A DNA stretch of 64,000 nucleotides from Herbiconiux solani NBRC 106740 (GCF_001571005.1 NZ_BCST01000003.1:186001-250000), one strand, 5' to 3'. Numbered from the stretch's first letter, positions 42,824 to 51,720 are shown. Translations and numbers: made by a program. The notes: generated from the letters alone by a model not told the origin.

Positions 42824-43701
42824 GGGGTGGGGGTGGATGAGGTGGCCACCTCGAACCCGACGTCGAGGCCGAGGTCGAGCGCGCGCACGCTGTGCGTCAG
42901 GGCGCCGACCGAGATGACGTCGACGCCCGTCTCGGCGATGGCCGCCACCGTCGCAAGACTCACCCCACCGCTCGCCTCGACCAGCGCGCGGCCAGCCACC
43001 TGAGCGACCCCCGCCCGCAGGTCGTCGAGGCTGAAGTTGTCGAGCATGATCGTGTCGACCCCCGCCGCCAGCACCGGCTCGATCTGGTCGAGGCGGTCGA
43101 CCTCGACCTCGAGGTGGGTGGTGTGCGACATCCGTGCGCGCACGCTGCGCAGCGCCTCGGTCACGTCGCCGCCGTGCTGCGCGGCGAGCACCGCGAGGTG
43201 GTTGTCCTTCGCGAGCACCGCATCCGAGAGCGAGAAGCGGTGGTTGTGCCCGCCGCCATCGCGCACCGCCGCGCGTTCGAGGGCGCGGAGCCCCGGCGTC
43301 GTCTTGCGCGTGTCGACCAGCCGCACCGACGTGTGGGCGACCGCGGCGACGTACTGCGCGGTGAGGGTCGCGATGCCGCACATCCGCTGGGTGAGGTTGA
43401 GGGCGACCCGCTCGGCGCGCAGCACGCCCCGCGCCGGCCCGGACACCCGCGCGAGCACCTGGCCCGCCGCGAACGCCTCGCCGTCGGCGACGAGCAGCGC
43501 GGTCTGGATGCGCGGATCGGCCAGCCGCATCGCCGCCGCGAACAGCGCGCCGCCGCTGAACCTCCCGGGCTCCCGGGCGTCGAGCGTGGCCTCGACCCGG
43601 GCCTCGGCGGGGATGAGCAGCTCGGACGTCACGTCTCCCCACGGCGCGTCCTCGGCCAGCGCGCGGCTCACGACGTCGTCGACGATCTGGGTGGTGATCA
43701 T
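42820..43701 (-). CDS. nadC: nicotinate-nucleotide pyrophosphorylase (carboxylating)
   Basis: This 293-residue enzyme joins quinolinate and PRPP to make nicotinate mononucleotide, CO2 and pyrophosphate. Signature stretches are LNLTQRMCGIATLTAQYV, RKTTPGLRALERAAVRDGG, DAVLAKDNHL and the MLDNFSLDDLR strand. It overlaps nadB upstream and the desulfurase downstream by ATGA on each side, so the pathway is coupled. Confidence 0.95.
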   Translation of the reverse strand: MITTQIVDDVVSRALAEDAPWGDVTSELLIPAEARVEATLDAREPGRFSGGALFAAAMRLADPRIQTALLVADGEAFAAGQVLARVSGPARGVLRAERVALNLTQRMCGIATLTAQYVAAVAHTSVRLVDTRKTTPGLRALERAAVRDGGGHNHRFSLSDAVLAKDNHLAVLAAQHGGDVTEALRSVRARMSHTTHLEVEVDRLDQIEPVLAAGVDTIMLDNFSLDDLRAGVAQVAGRALVEASGGVSLATVAAIAETGVDVISVGALTHSVRALDLGLDVGFEVATSSTPTP

Positions 43702-45728
43702 GCGGTGACCTTTGCTCTGTGGATGCGGGGGAGGTGGGGGTGGGAGTGCACCTCGACGCCGGGCGCGGCATCGAAATGCGATTCAGGATGCGGAAGCTGC
43801 GCGACGGGCGCATCAGCCAGAACCGGGACGAGGTGGTGGGCGAACGCGGGGTCGACCGCCGGGAAGTCGGCTCGGAAGTGCGCGCCGCGCGACTCCTCCC
43901 GCGCCAGTGCCGACGCCACCACCGCCCGGGCGAGCAGCAGGAGGTTCGGGGTCTCGAGCCGCTCGATCTCGATCGGGTCGAACGCGGGGGCCGTGGATGC
44001 GCCGGACTCCTGCGCGATCAGTGGGGTTCGTGCGATCGGCGCGATCTGCCAGCTCGCCAGGCGGGCCGCGGCCTCGCGCAGACTCGCGCCGTCACGGTGG
44101 ACGCCCGCCGCGCGCCAGAGGAGTTCGTGCAGCTCGGCCCGCGTGGGTTCCTTCGTGACGATCGCGGCCGTGGCGGCGAGTGTGCCATCGTCCGATCTCT
44201 GCGAACCTCCGGCCGCCTCACCCAGTTGCCGCGGAAAAATCGAGGACGACAGCGCCCCCGGCACCGGCACCCGGCGGAAGGCCGGGGCGTCGAAGACGGG
44301 AGGCGCGGCGGGGGTGCCGGCTACCGCATCCGCTTGCACCGCATCCACTCGGGCCGCACCCGCCCGGATCGCCTCCGCCGCCCGGTGCGCGAACACGACC
44401 GACTCGAGCAGCGAGTTCGAGGCGAGCCGGTTCGCCCCGTGCACGCCGGTGCAGGCGACCTCGCCGACCGCGAACAGGCCGGGTAGGGAGGTGCGGCCGT
44501 CGAGGTCGGTGGCGATGCCGCCCATCCAGTAGTGGGCGGCCGGGGCGACGGGGACGGGCTCGCGGGTCCAGTCGAAGCCCGCGGCCAGCGCGGCGGCGGT
44601 GATGGTGGGGAAGCGCCGACGCAGCTCCTCGGCACCGATACCGGTCGCGTCGAGCACGACGGGCTGCCCGGTCTCGATCATCTCGCGGGCGATCTCGCGC
44701 GCCACGACGTCGCGCGGGGCGAGATCGGCGAGCGGATGCCGCCCGGCCATGAACCGCTCACCCCGGGCGTTGCGCAGCACGGCCCCATCCCCGCGCACCG
44801 CCTCGGAGACCAGGAACGACCCCGGCACCGCCAGCGCGGTCGGGTGGAACTGCACGAACTCCACGTCGGCGAGCACCGCCCCGGCGCGCAGGGCGGCAGC
44901 GGCGCCGTCTCCGGTGGTGACCGCGGGGTTGGTGGTGTGGGGGTAGAGCTGGCCGATGCCGCCCGTGGCGAGCACGACGACGTCGGCCGCCAGCACCTCG
45001 CGCCGGCCCCCGCGCAGCAGCTCGACGCCGCCGACCCGGCGCTCTTCTGTTTCGGCCCCCTCCGTCACGAGGTCGACCAGGAAAGCGTGCTCGACGACCC
45101 GGATGCCGGCCGCCGCCACCGCGCGCACGAGCGCCGACTCGACCTCGAACCCGGTGGCGTCGCCGCCGGCGTGCAGGATGCGGTGGAACGAGTGCGCCGC
45201 CTCCAACCCCGCGTCGAAGTCGGGGAACTCCTCGACGGCGGACGCCGCCCGCGGGTCCGACGCGCCCGGTTCTTCCAGCGCGCCCGACCCACCAGGCGCA
45301 TCCGATCCCGCGAGCGGCGGAACCGCCGCACCCGGCTCGCGCAGGTCGAAGGCCACGCCCCAGCGCAGCAGGTCGCGGATGCGGTCCGGCCCGTCGCCGC
45401 ACAGCACCTCCACCGCGCGCGGGTCGCACAGCCCGGCCCCGGCCGCGAGGGTGTCGGCGACGTGCGCCGCGACCGAGTCGCCCGGCATCACGGCCGCCGC
45501 GACCCCGCCCTGGGCGTAGCGGGTGTTGCCGTCCGAGACGGCGCCCTTCGTCACCACGGTCACGTCGACCGCCGGCCCGAGCGCCAGCGCCGTCACGAGC
45601 CCGGCGACCCCGCTCCCGACGACCACGACCCGCGGCGGCGCACCCGCCGCATCCACCCCACTCGAGGCCGCGCCGGCCACCGACGCACCGCCACCACCGC
45701 CCGCACCGGCGGCCCCCACCCCCCTCAT
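43698..45728 (-). CDS. nadB: L-aspartate oxidase
   Basis: This 676-residue FAD enzyme oxidises aspartate to iminoaspartate for quinolinate synthase. It has the FAD motif VVVGSGVAGLVTALAL near residue 34, NTRYAQGGVAAA, DVEFVQFHPTAL, and the HYWMGGIATDLDGRTSLPGL-type active-site stretch. It is longer than the usual 530-560 residues because of a 30-residue Gly/Ala-rich N-terminus, a 40-residue insertion near residues 130-165, and a His-rich C-terminal tail. Start overlaps the nadA stop. Confidence 0.93.
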   Translation of the reverse strand: MRGVGAAGAGGGGGASVAGAASSGVDAAGAPPRVVVVGSGVAGLVTALALGPAVDVTVVTKGAVSDGNTRYAQGGVAAAVMPGDSVAAHVADTLAAGAGLCDPRAVEVLCGDGPDRIRDLLRWGVAFDLREPGAAVPPLAGSDAPGGSGALEEPGASDPRAASAVEEFPDFDAGLEAAHSFHRILHAGGDATGFEVESALVRAVAAAGIRVVEHAFLVDLVTEGAETEERRVGGVELLRGGRREVLAADVVVLATGGIGQLYPHTTNPAVTTGDGAAAALRAGAVLADVEFVQFHPTALAVPGSFLVSEAVRGDGAVLRNARGERFMAGRHPLADLAPRDVVAREIAREMIETGQPVVLDATGIGAEELRRRFPTITAAALAAGFDWTREPVPVAPAAHYWMGGIATDLDGRTSLPGLFAVGEVACTGVHGANRLASNSLLESVVFAHRAAEAIRAGAARVDAVQADAVAGTPAAPPVFDAPAFRRVPVPGALSSSIFPRQLGEAAGGSQRSDDGTLAATAAIVTKEPTRAELHELLWRAAGVHRDGASLREAAARLASWQIAPIARTPLIAQESGASTAPAFDPIEIERLETPNLLLLARAVVASALAREESRGAHFRADFPAVDPAFAHHLVPVLADAPVAQLPHPESHFDAAPGVEVHSHPHLPRIHRAKVTA

Positions 45729-47026
45729 GGCCGGGCCGCGAGCATCCGCTCGAGGGCGACGCGGGCGGGCTCGGCCACGTCCTCGGGCACCGTGATCTGG
45801 TTCAGCACCACCCCGTCGACGAGCGACTCGAGCACCCACGCGAGGTACCCCGGGTGGATCCGGTACATCGTCGAGCATGGGCAGATCACGTCGTCGAGGC
45901 AGAAGATCGTGTGCTGCGGGTACTCGTTCGCGAGCCGCTGCACGAGGTTGATCTCGGTGCCGATGGCGAAGGTCGATCCGGCCGGCGCCGCAGCGATCGC
46001 CTTGACGATGAAGTCGGTCGACCCGGAGGAGTCGGCCGCATCCACGACCGCCATCGGGCATTCGGGGTGGACGATCACGCGCACATCCGGGTGGGCCGCA
46101 CGGGCGCGCTCGATCTGGTCGACCGTGAAGCGCTTGTGCACCGAGCAGAATCCGTGCCACAGGATGACCTGCGCGTCGAGCAGCTCGTCGGCGCTCGAAC
46201 CGCCGAGGGGCTTCCGCGGATTCCACATCGGCATCCGCTCGAGCGGCACGCCCATGGCCTTCGCGGTGTTGCGCCCCAGGTGCTGGTCGGGGAAGAACAG
46301 CACCCGCTGCCCCCGCTCGAACGCCCACTCGAGCACGGTCGCCGCGTTCGAGGAGGTGCAGACGATCCCGCCGTGCCGGCCGCAGAACCCCTTGAGGTCG
46401 GCCGCGGAGTTCATGTAGGTGACCGGGATGACGGGCACCCGGCCGTCGGCATCGGGCTCGGTGCCGTACAGCTCAGTGAGCTCAGCCCAGGCCGCCTCGA
46501 CCGAGTCGATGTCGGCCATGTCGGCCATCGAGCAGCCCGCGGCGAGGTTCGGCAGGATGACGGACTGCGCCGGCCCCGCGAGGATGTCGGCCGTCTCGGC
46601 CATGAAGTGCACGCCGCAGAACACGATCGCCTCGGCATCGGGCCGCGCCTTCGCGGCGTTCGCGAGCTGGAACGAATCGCCCACGAAGTCGGCGTACTTC
46701 ACCACCTCATCACGCTGGTAGAAGTGGCCGAGGATGACGACGCGGTCGCCGAGCTGGGCCTTCGCGGCGCGGATCCGTACATCCAATTCGTCCTTCGACG
46801 CGGTCGTGTACTGCTCGGGCAGCACGCCCTGGCGCGGGGTCGCGGCCGGGATCGGGTCGGCCATCGAAGCGCCCGGGCCGTAGACGGGGGCGGGGAGGAG
46901 GTCGATCGTCCAGGGTCCGTCGGCGAGCTCGGGCGCGCAGACGGCACCGGTCTGCCCGGGGGCGCTCGGGGTGCGGGCGGCGATGAGCTGGATCTCGGCG
47001 TCGACTGACAGCGGGGTTGCGGTCAT
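45725..47026 (-). CDS. nadA: quinolinate synthase A
   Basis: This 433-residue 4Fe-4S enzyme condenses iminoaspartate with dihydroxyacetone phosphate. The expected cluster cysteines are Cys165 (NLAAGCSMADM), Cys223 (HGGIVCTSSNAAT) and one of Cys382/Cys384 (CLDDVICPCSTMYR). The N-terminal 70 residues are an extension with a proline-rich patch. It is the first structural gene of nadA-nadB-nadC-desulfurase, 52 bases after the NrtR-like gene. Confidence 0.95.
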   Translation of the reverse strand: MTATPLSVDAEIQLIAARTPSAPGQTGAVCAPELADGPWTIDLLPAPVYGPGASMADPIPAATPRQGVLPEQYTTASKDELDVRIRAAKAQLGDRVVILGHFYQRDEVVKYADFVGDSFQLANAAKARPDAEAIVFCGVHFMAETADILAGPAQSVILPNLAAGCSMADMADIDSVEAAWAELTELYGTEPDADGRVPVIPVTYMNSAADLKGFCGRHGGIVCTSSNAATVLEWAFERGQRVLFFPDQHLGRNTAKAMGVPLERMPMWNPRKPLGGSSADELLDAQVILWHGFCSVHKRFTVDQIERARAAHPDVRVIVHPECPMAVVDAADSSGSTDFIVKAIAAAPAGSTFAIGTEINLVQRLANEYPQHTIFCLDDVICPCSTMYRIHPGYLAWVLESLVDGVVLNQITVPEDVAEPARVALERMLAARP

Positions 47027-47078
47027 GGGTGCGGCTTTCTCGGGGGTTCGGGTGGGGTGGGGTGGATGCTCAGGATGC

Positions 47079-47840
47079 TCAGGATGCGGATGCCGGGCGC
47101 ACGGCCGGGGCGAGCGGCCCGCGGTCGGCCGGGTCGACGGCGTTGTTGTACCGGTAGAGCTTCGGCGGCCGGTAGCTCGTGCCCGTGACGCGCTTGCCGG
47201 TGGGCACGACCGCGTTCGACGACTCGATCTGGCGGCGGAAGTTCGCCGGATCCAGGCTCCGCCCGAGCACCGCCTCGTGCACCTCGCGCAACTCGGCCAG
47301 GGTGAAGGTGTCGCCGAGGAAGGCGTGCGCGATCCGGCTGTACTCGACCTTGTTGCGCAGCCGCCAGAGCGCGTACTCGACGATCACGTCGTGGTCGAAC
47401 GCGAGATCGGGCAGGTCGTCGACCGAGAACCAGGCGACGTTCGCATCCGGTGTCTCGACGCTCGCGGGGGTGGCCTGGCTCGCCTGGTCGGCGTTCACGA
47501 GGGCCCAGTACACGATCGAGACGACCCTGTCCTTCGCGCCGTCGGGCGAGCGGTCGAGGGTTCCGAAGGCGTAGAGCTGCTCGAGGTAGTTGGGGGCGAG
47601 CGCGGTCGTCGCGGCGAGGGTGCGGGCGGCGGAGGCCTCGAGATCCTCGTCGAGCTGCAGCGGGCCGCCGGGCAGCGCCCACTGCCCCTCGTACGGCGGG
47701 CGGATGCGGCGGACCAGCGGCAGCCAGAGCGACGGCAGCGAGGCGGGTGCGCTGGGCACCTCGGGGCGATCGGGCCGCAGCGCGAAGATCACGGTGGAGA
47801 CCGCGAGGGCGATGCCCGGGGAGTCGTCGTGGAGCGTCAT
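47079..47840 (-). CDS. nrtR: NrtR-like Nudix regulator of NAD metabolism
   Basis: This 253-residue protein has a Nudix-fold N-terminus and a winged-helix C-terminus (about 165-250; AHAFLGDTFTLAELREVHEAVLG region, PPKLYRYN). The Nudix box reads GGPLQLDEDLEASAARTLAATTAL and lacks the REUXEE glutamates, so hydrolysis is unlikely, fitting NrtR repressors that sense ADP-ribose or NAD derivatives. It is 52 bases upstream of nadA and likely controls the nad operon. ATG 47840 is preferred over 47849 because AGGATGG precedes it. Confidence 0.87.
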   Translation of the reverse strand: MTLHDDSPGIALAVSTVIFALRPDRPEVPSAPASLPSLWLPLVRRIRPPYEGQWALPGGPLQLDEDLEASAARTLAATTALAPNYLEQLYAFGTLDRSPDGAKDRVVSIVYWALVNADQASQATPASVETPDANVAWFSVDDLPDLAFDHDVIVEYALWRLRNKVEYSRIAHAFLGDTFTLAELREVHEAVLGRSLDPANFRRQIESSNAVVPTGKRVTGTSYRPPKLYRYNNAVDPADRGPLAPAVRPASAS

Positions 47841-47854
47841 GGCAGCCATCCTCT

Positions 47855-47888
47855 AAAGGTTGGACTGACTATAACCCCTTAAGGTCAG
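47855..47888 (-). promoter_or_regulatory. candidate NrtR promoter/operator region
   Basis: Two direct repeats TAAAGGT (47854) and TTAAGGT (47879) about 25 bases apart flank a TATAGT -10-like hexamer read leftward, and CCTTAAGG is palindromic. This AT-rich island stands out in the GC-rich surroundings, 15 bases before the regulator start. An NrtR site is plausible, but I cannot match a published box with certainty. Confidence 0.45.
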
Positions 47889-47913
47889 ATGCACCCAAAC
47901 AATTTCGGCGCGC

Positions 47914-48837
47914 TCAGTCAGGGGTGCAGCCCTGGCCGTCCGCCATGCAGAGCGGATGCTCGGCTCGCCACTTCTCGATGTTCGCCTGCACGCTGTCCTC
48001 GAGTTCCTTCTTCGCGGCGTCCCAGCCGTCGACCCAGGTGAACGTGGGGGAGCCGGTTCCGGTCTCGCCTCCGCCGCCGCCACCGCCACCATCGCCGGAG
48101 CCGCTGCCGGACGGCTGGGCCGCGAGGCGGGCCTGCTCGTCGACCCAGGCCTGCTGCGAGGCCTGCGCGGCACGCGACTTCGCGACCAGCTCGCCGACCA
48201 GGCGCGCGGTGTCGGCCGTCGCCGCCGGCGTGTTCTGCTGCTCGACGACCGCCAGATAGAGGGTGTCGCGCACGCCCTGCTCGGCGTTAGGGGTCTCCGC
48301 GTTGAGCACGCGCGACGAGGTCGCGATCACGTGCACCCGCGCGGCGTCGAGGGCCTGAAGGACGGCCGAGGAGTCGAGCGCGACGAGCTGGTTCCAGCCG
48401 CCGGGCGGGAGGACACGGTCGCTTGTGCTTGCGGTCGCGCTTGGGCTTGGGCTCGTGCTCGTGCTCGGGCTCGGGCTCGTGCCGGGCGTCGCTGTCGCAG
48501 TGGCCGTCGCCGCCCCGATCGACGCATCCGCCGCGGCGAGGTCGAGGTCGAGCCGGGTGACCGCATCCTCGAGGCCCACCTTCGACTCGGGCGAGGCGAA
48601 CCCGTCGAGCGCGGCGACCATGCCGTGCACCGATGCGGCGAGCGCCACGGCGTTCTGGTCGGCGACGTACGCGGGAACGACCGGCGTGGCGGTCGGTGTC
48701 GGCGTCGCTTCGGCGGCGGCCACCGGCTCGACCGCGGGCGATTCTGCGGCCCCGGGATCCGTGCATCCGCTCACTCCGAGCAGCAGTGCCGAGAGCACCA
48801 CTCCTGCACCGATCGTCATCCAGGCGCGCTTATCCAC
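47914..48837 (-). CDS. putative lipoprotein of unknown function
   Basis: This 307-residue protein starts at a GTG with GAGGGGGG four bases upstream. It has a lipoprotein signal (GAGVVLSALLLGVSGC; Cys25 expected lipidated). Two low-complexity Thr/Pro and Ser/Thr repeats follow (residues about 37-53 and 110-140), the second being an AGC/CTC hexamer-like DNA repeat at 48421-48490. The C-terminal third has a Gly-rich linker and a TWVDGWDAAKKELEDS helix. No enzymatic motif is seen; secreted or cell-wall location is likely. Confidence 0.75.
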   Translation of the reverse strand: MDKRAWMTIGAGVVLSALLLGVSGCTDPGAAESPAVEPVAAAEATPTPTATPVVPAYVADQNAVALAASVHGMVAALDGFASPESKVGLEDAVTRLDLDLAAADASIGAATATATATPGTSPSPSTSTSPSPSATASTSDRVLPPGGWNQLVALDSSAVLQALDAARVHVIATSSRVLNAETPNAEQGVRDTLYLAVVEQQNTPAATADTARLVGELVAKSRAAQASQQAWVDEQARLAAQPSGSGSGDGGGGGGGGETGTGSPTFTWVDGWDAAKKELEDSVQANIEKWRAEHPLCMADGQGCTPD

Positions 48838-48959
48838 AGTTCCCCCCTCGCGGGAGCCCCTCAGCATCCCGTTCGCCATCCTAGGAGACATGAGAAGACA
48901 CCAAGACCCCCTGAGACTCGGCCGACCGGCAGCGGTAGCCTGGAGCCACCCGCACCGCC

Positions 48960-49050
48960 GAGAGCCACCGCTCGAAGCCACCGCCGAGTGTCGGTACTGA
49001 TTGCCGGCGCTGAGAAGCACCGCTAGAAGTCACTGCTGAGAGTCACCGTT
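48960..49050 (+). repeat. 13-bp imperfect repeats in the leader of the HAD-IIA gene
   Basis: Five 13-base units of the form GAGAGCCACCGCT are seen in two runs: 48960-48972 and 48973-48985, then 49012-49024, 49025-49037 and 49038-49050. They carry a common CACCGC or CACYG core. The last ends 15 bases before the start codon. Confidence 0.6.
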
Positions 49051-49065
49051 CTGAAGGAGACGCAC

Positions 49066-49863
49066 ATGCCCCGCCGCGACGAGATCGAATGCTGGCTGAC
49101 CGACATGGACGGCGTGCTCGTCCATGAGAACCACCCCATCCCCGGCGCCGCCGAGCTGCTGCAGCAGTGGCGCGACGAGGGCAAGCCCTACCTGGTGCTC
49201 ACGAACAACTCGATCTTCACGCCCCGCGACCTCAGTGCCCGCCTGCGCTCGAGCGGGCTCGAGGTACCCGAGGAGTTCATCTGGACCTCGGCGCTCGCGA
49301 CCGCCGCGTTCCTCAAAGACCAGATGCCGGGCGGCAGTGCCTTCGTCATCGGCGAGGCGGGCATCACGACCGCCCTGCACGAGGCCGGCTTCATCATGAC
49401 CGAGACGGCGCCCGACTACGTCGTGATCGGCGAGACCCGTAACTACTCCTTCGAGGCCATCACGAAGGCGGTGCGGCTGATCGGCGCAGGCTCGCGGTTC
49501 ATCGTGACGAATCCGGATGCGACGGGGCCGAGTGCCGAGGGCCCCCTCCCGGCGACGGGTGCGATCGCCGCGATGATCACGAAGGCCACCGGCAAGGAGC
49601 CCTACGTGGTGGGCAAGCCGAACCCGATGATGTTCCGGTCGGCGATGAACCGGATCGGGGCGCACTCCGAGAACACGGGCATGATCGGCGACCGGATGGA
49701 CACGGATGTGGTGGCCGGCATCGAGGCGGGCCTCCACACGATCCTCGTGCTCACCGGCATCAGCGACCAGGCCGAGATCACGAAATACCCCTTCCGGCCC
49801 GACGAGATCATCGACTCGGTGGCCGACCTGCTCGCCCGCGAGCCGGTCGAGACCGAGCTCTAG
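49066..49863 (+). CDS. HAD-IIA family phosphatase (NagD-like)
   Basis: This 265-residue phosphatase has motif I TDMDGVLVHENHPIPGA, motif II LTNNS, the C2-type alpha/beta cap, and VVGKPNPMMF with GDRMDTDVVAGIEAG (motifs III/IV). NagD-like enzymes dephosphorylate nucleoside monophosphates or sugar phosphates. A GAAGGAGACGCAC ribosome site lies before the ATG. The preceding 229 bases carry the 13-bp repeats and no gene. Confidence 0.9.
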   Translation: MPRRDEIECWLTDMDGVLVHENHPIPGAAELLQQWRDEGKPYLVLTNNSIFTPRDLSARLRSSGLEVPEEFIWTSALATAAFLKDQMPGGSAFVIGEAGITTALHEAGFIMTETAPDYVVIGETRNYSFEAITKAVRLIGAGSRFIVTNPDATGPSAEGPLPATGAIAAMITKATGKEPYVVGKPNPMMFRSAMNRIGAHSENTGMIGDRMDTDVVAGIEAGLHTILVLTGISDQAEITKYPFRPDEIIDSVADLLAREPVETEL

Positions 49864-49905
49864 GTCGCGGAGGGTCTTGGATCGGTCGCGGAGCGGTCGC
49901 GGCCG

Positions 49906-50043
49906 TCAGCGGAAGTCGCGCGGCATCCGTTCGGCGGGAATCGCACGAGGGCGGCGGCCGTAGCCGTCACGGGCGGTGGTCACGACCGTCGCGATCACGC
50001 CGACGAGGGACAGGATTCCGAGGAGGATCAGCAAAAGCATCAT
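49906..50043 (-). CDS. small membrane protein of unknown function
   Basis: This 45-residue protein begins MMLLLILLGILSLVGVIATVV, a single span, followed by a basic tail with GYGRRPRAIPAERMPRDFR. A start at the second ATG (50040) is equally possible. No ribosome site is evident. Small actinobacterial membrane proteins of this form are common, but I cannot name a family. It lies between the HAD-IIA stop and the LCP gene. Confidence 0.5.
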   Translation of the reverse strand: MMLLLILLGILSLVGVIATVVTTARDGYGRRPRAIPAERMPRDFR

Positions 50044-50255
50044 GGCAGCAACGCTACGGACCACGAACTGATGCCACGAGTGGCGGCAACGCCGAACTGC
50101 GTCGAAATCCTGCCAGAACCGACGTCGATGGCCGCGACACCCCGGCGCCAACCCTGTGAGAATCCCCGACACCCTGGTAGTGCCGTCCGCTAGTATCGAC
50201 CGGCGAAGCGGATGCCCATTCCTCCCCGGGCGACTGAACCGAGAAGGACACCACT

Positions 50256-51542
50256 GTGACTGACAGCGATGTGCGCCCCAGGCGCCAGAACTCCGGCCCC
50301 GTTCGACACGGTCGACTGCACACTCCGTCGCCCGTCGCCGCAGTGGTCAAGACCCTCGCGGTCGTCCTCGCCGTCGCCCTTGTGAGCGCCGGAGCGGTCA
50401 CCGCCTACGCCGTCTCGAGCGTCACCCAGCAGTTCAGCGCCAACGCAGTCGACATCTCGAACGGCGAGGATGCGCCCGCGCCGCCGCCGTTCCTCAGCGC
50501 CTTCGAGGGCGGCTTCAACATGCTGGTGATCGGCACCGACAACGACCCGAACCAGGGCGACAGCTTCGGCGAGCGCGACGCCACCCTCAACGACGTGAAC
50601 ATCCTGCTGCACGTCTCGGCCGACCACCAGAACGCGGTGGTCGTGAGCTTCCCGCGCGACCTGGTGATCCCGCATCCCGAGTGCGAAGACCCGACGACCG
50701 GCGACGTCTACGACTCGATGAGCGCCCAGCCGCTGAACGAGGCGTTCAGCCGTGGCGGCCTCGCCTGCGTCACCAAGACGGTCTCGAACCTCACGGGCCT
50801 CAACATCCAGTACGCGGCGGCGACCTCGTTCAACGGCGTGATCGAGATGACGAACGCGGTCGGCGGCGTGCCCGTCTGCCTCGTGGATGCGATCTCGGAC
50901 ACCGACTCCGGCCTCGACCTCCCTGCCGGCACGAGCGTCATCGAGGGCCAGATGGCGCTCGCCTTCCTCCGCAACCGGCACGGTGTCGGCGACGGCTCCG
51001 ACCTCGCGCGCATCGCCTCGCAGCAGCAGTACCTCTCGTCGCTCATCCGCACCATGAAGAGCGCGAACACACTGAGCGACCTGACCAAGCTCTACGGCCT
51101 CGCCACCGCGGCCGGTCAGAACATCCTGCCCTCGAAGTCGCTGGCCAGCCCCGACGCCATGGTGTCGCTGGCGCTGACCCTGAAGGATGTCGACCTCTCG
51201 AAGATCGTCTTCGTGCAGTACCCGGCGGCGAGCTCGTCGGCGTACCCGAACAAGGTCGTCCCCGTGGTCGACACGGCCGACGAGCTGTTCGCGAAGGTGC
51301 TGGCCGACGAGCCGTTCACCCTGCCCGAGGACTCGACCGGCACCGGCTCGACGGTGGTCGCCGACCCCGCGGCGCCTGAGGCCACGCCGGCTCCCACGGC
51401 TGACGCCGGGGCAGACCCCGCGACGCCCGCGACGGATGCCCCGACGACGGATGCGCCGGTCGCCGCCGCTCCCGAGGTCATCGACGGCCTGAAGGGCCAG
51501 ACCGCGGCCGAGCAGACCTGCGCCAACCCCTTCACCGACTGA
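50256..51542 (+). CDS. LytR-CpsA-Psr (LCP) family protein
   Basis: This 428-residue protein has an N-terminal cytoplasmic stretch, one span (about residues 30-52), and the LCP domain (about 85-300). Catalytic and lipid-binding residues are in MLVIGTDND, VVVSFPRDLVIPHPE and LAFLRNRHGVGDGSDLARIASQQ. Such enzymes attach teichoic acid, capsule or arabinogalactan polymers to peptidoglycan at the outer face. The C-terminus is a Pro/Ala/Thr-rich tail. The GTG start is supported by GAGAAGGACACC. Confidence 0.9.
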   Translation: MTDSDVRPRRQNSGPVRHGRLHTPSPVAAVVKTLAVVLAVALVSAGAVTAYAVSSVTQQFSANAVDISNGEDAPAPPPFLSAFEGGFNMLVIGTDNDPNQGDSFGERDATLNDVNILLHVSADHQNAVVVSFPRDLVIPHPECEDPTTGDVYDSMSAQPLNEAFSRGGLACVTKTVSNLTGLNIQYAAATSFNGVIEMTNAVGGVPVCLVDAISDTDSGLDLPAGTSVIEGQMALAFLRNRHGVGDGSDLARIASQQQYLSSLIRTMKSANTLSDLTKLYGLATAAGQNILPSKSLASPDAMVSLALTLKDVDLSKIVFVQYPAASSSAYPNKVVPVVDTADELFAKVLADEPFTLPEDSTGTGSTVVADPAAPEATPAPTADAGADPATPATDAPTTDAPVAAAPEVIDGLKGQTAAEQTCANPFTD

Positions 51543-51579
51543 GCCGTCCGGAACGTCCCGACGGCCGGCGAGAGCAGCC

Positions 51580-51600
51580 CCGAGACGTTTCGCGTCTCGG
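51580..51600 (+). terminator. hairpin after the LCP gene
   Basis: CCGAGACG and CGTCTCGG form an 8-bp stem with TTTCG between them, 38 bases after the LCP stop. No U-tract follows. It is the best terminator candidate in this gap. Confidence 0.5.
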
Positions 51601-51649
51601 CCGATCCGAGGTCGTCGACACGGGACCAGACCAGGGTCTGACTCGAAGA

Positions 51650-51682
51650 TCATCCCGGGGTACCACGGGTTCATCCCGGGGT
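51650..51682 (+). repeat. two direct TCATCCCGGGGT repeats, 21 bases apart
   Basis: TCATCCCGGGGT occurs at 51650-51661 and 51671-51682, centre-to-centre 21 bases (two helical turns), upstream of the DUF4190 gene. This spacing suits two protomers bound on one DNA face. A TAGCGT at 51709 may be a -10 for a leaderless start at 51721. Confidence 0.5.
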
Positions 51683-51720
51683 CCGATCCCCCGGATATCG
51701 GCGTTTCGTAGCGTAAGAAC

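Noticed and set aside
42824-43813. Extension of cysteine desulfurase to 710 residues and of NadB (to 46328) and NadA shadows
   Set aside because: The added parts overlap functional neighbours in other frames and are low complexity; ATGA overlaps give exact family starts.
48421-48490. GCT/CTC-rich repeat in the lipoprotein gene as a separate element
   Set aside because: It is an in-frame Ser/Pro/Thr linker repeat of the protein, explained by the gene itself.
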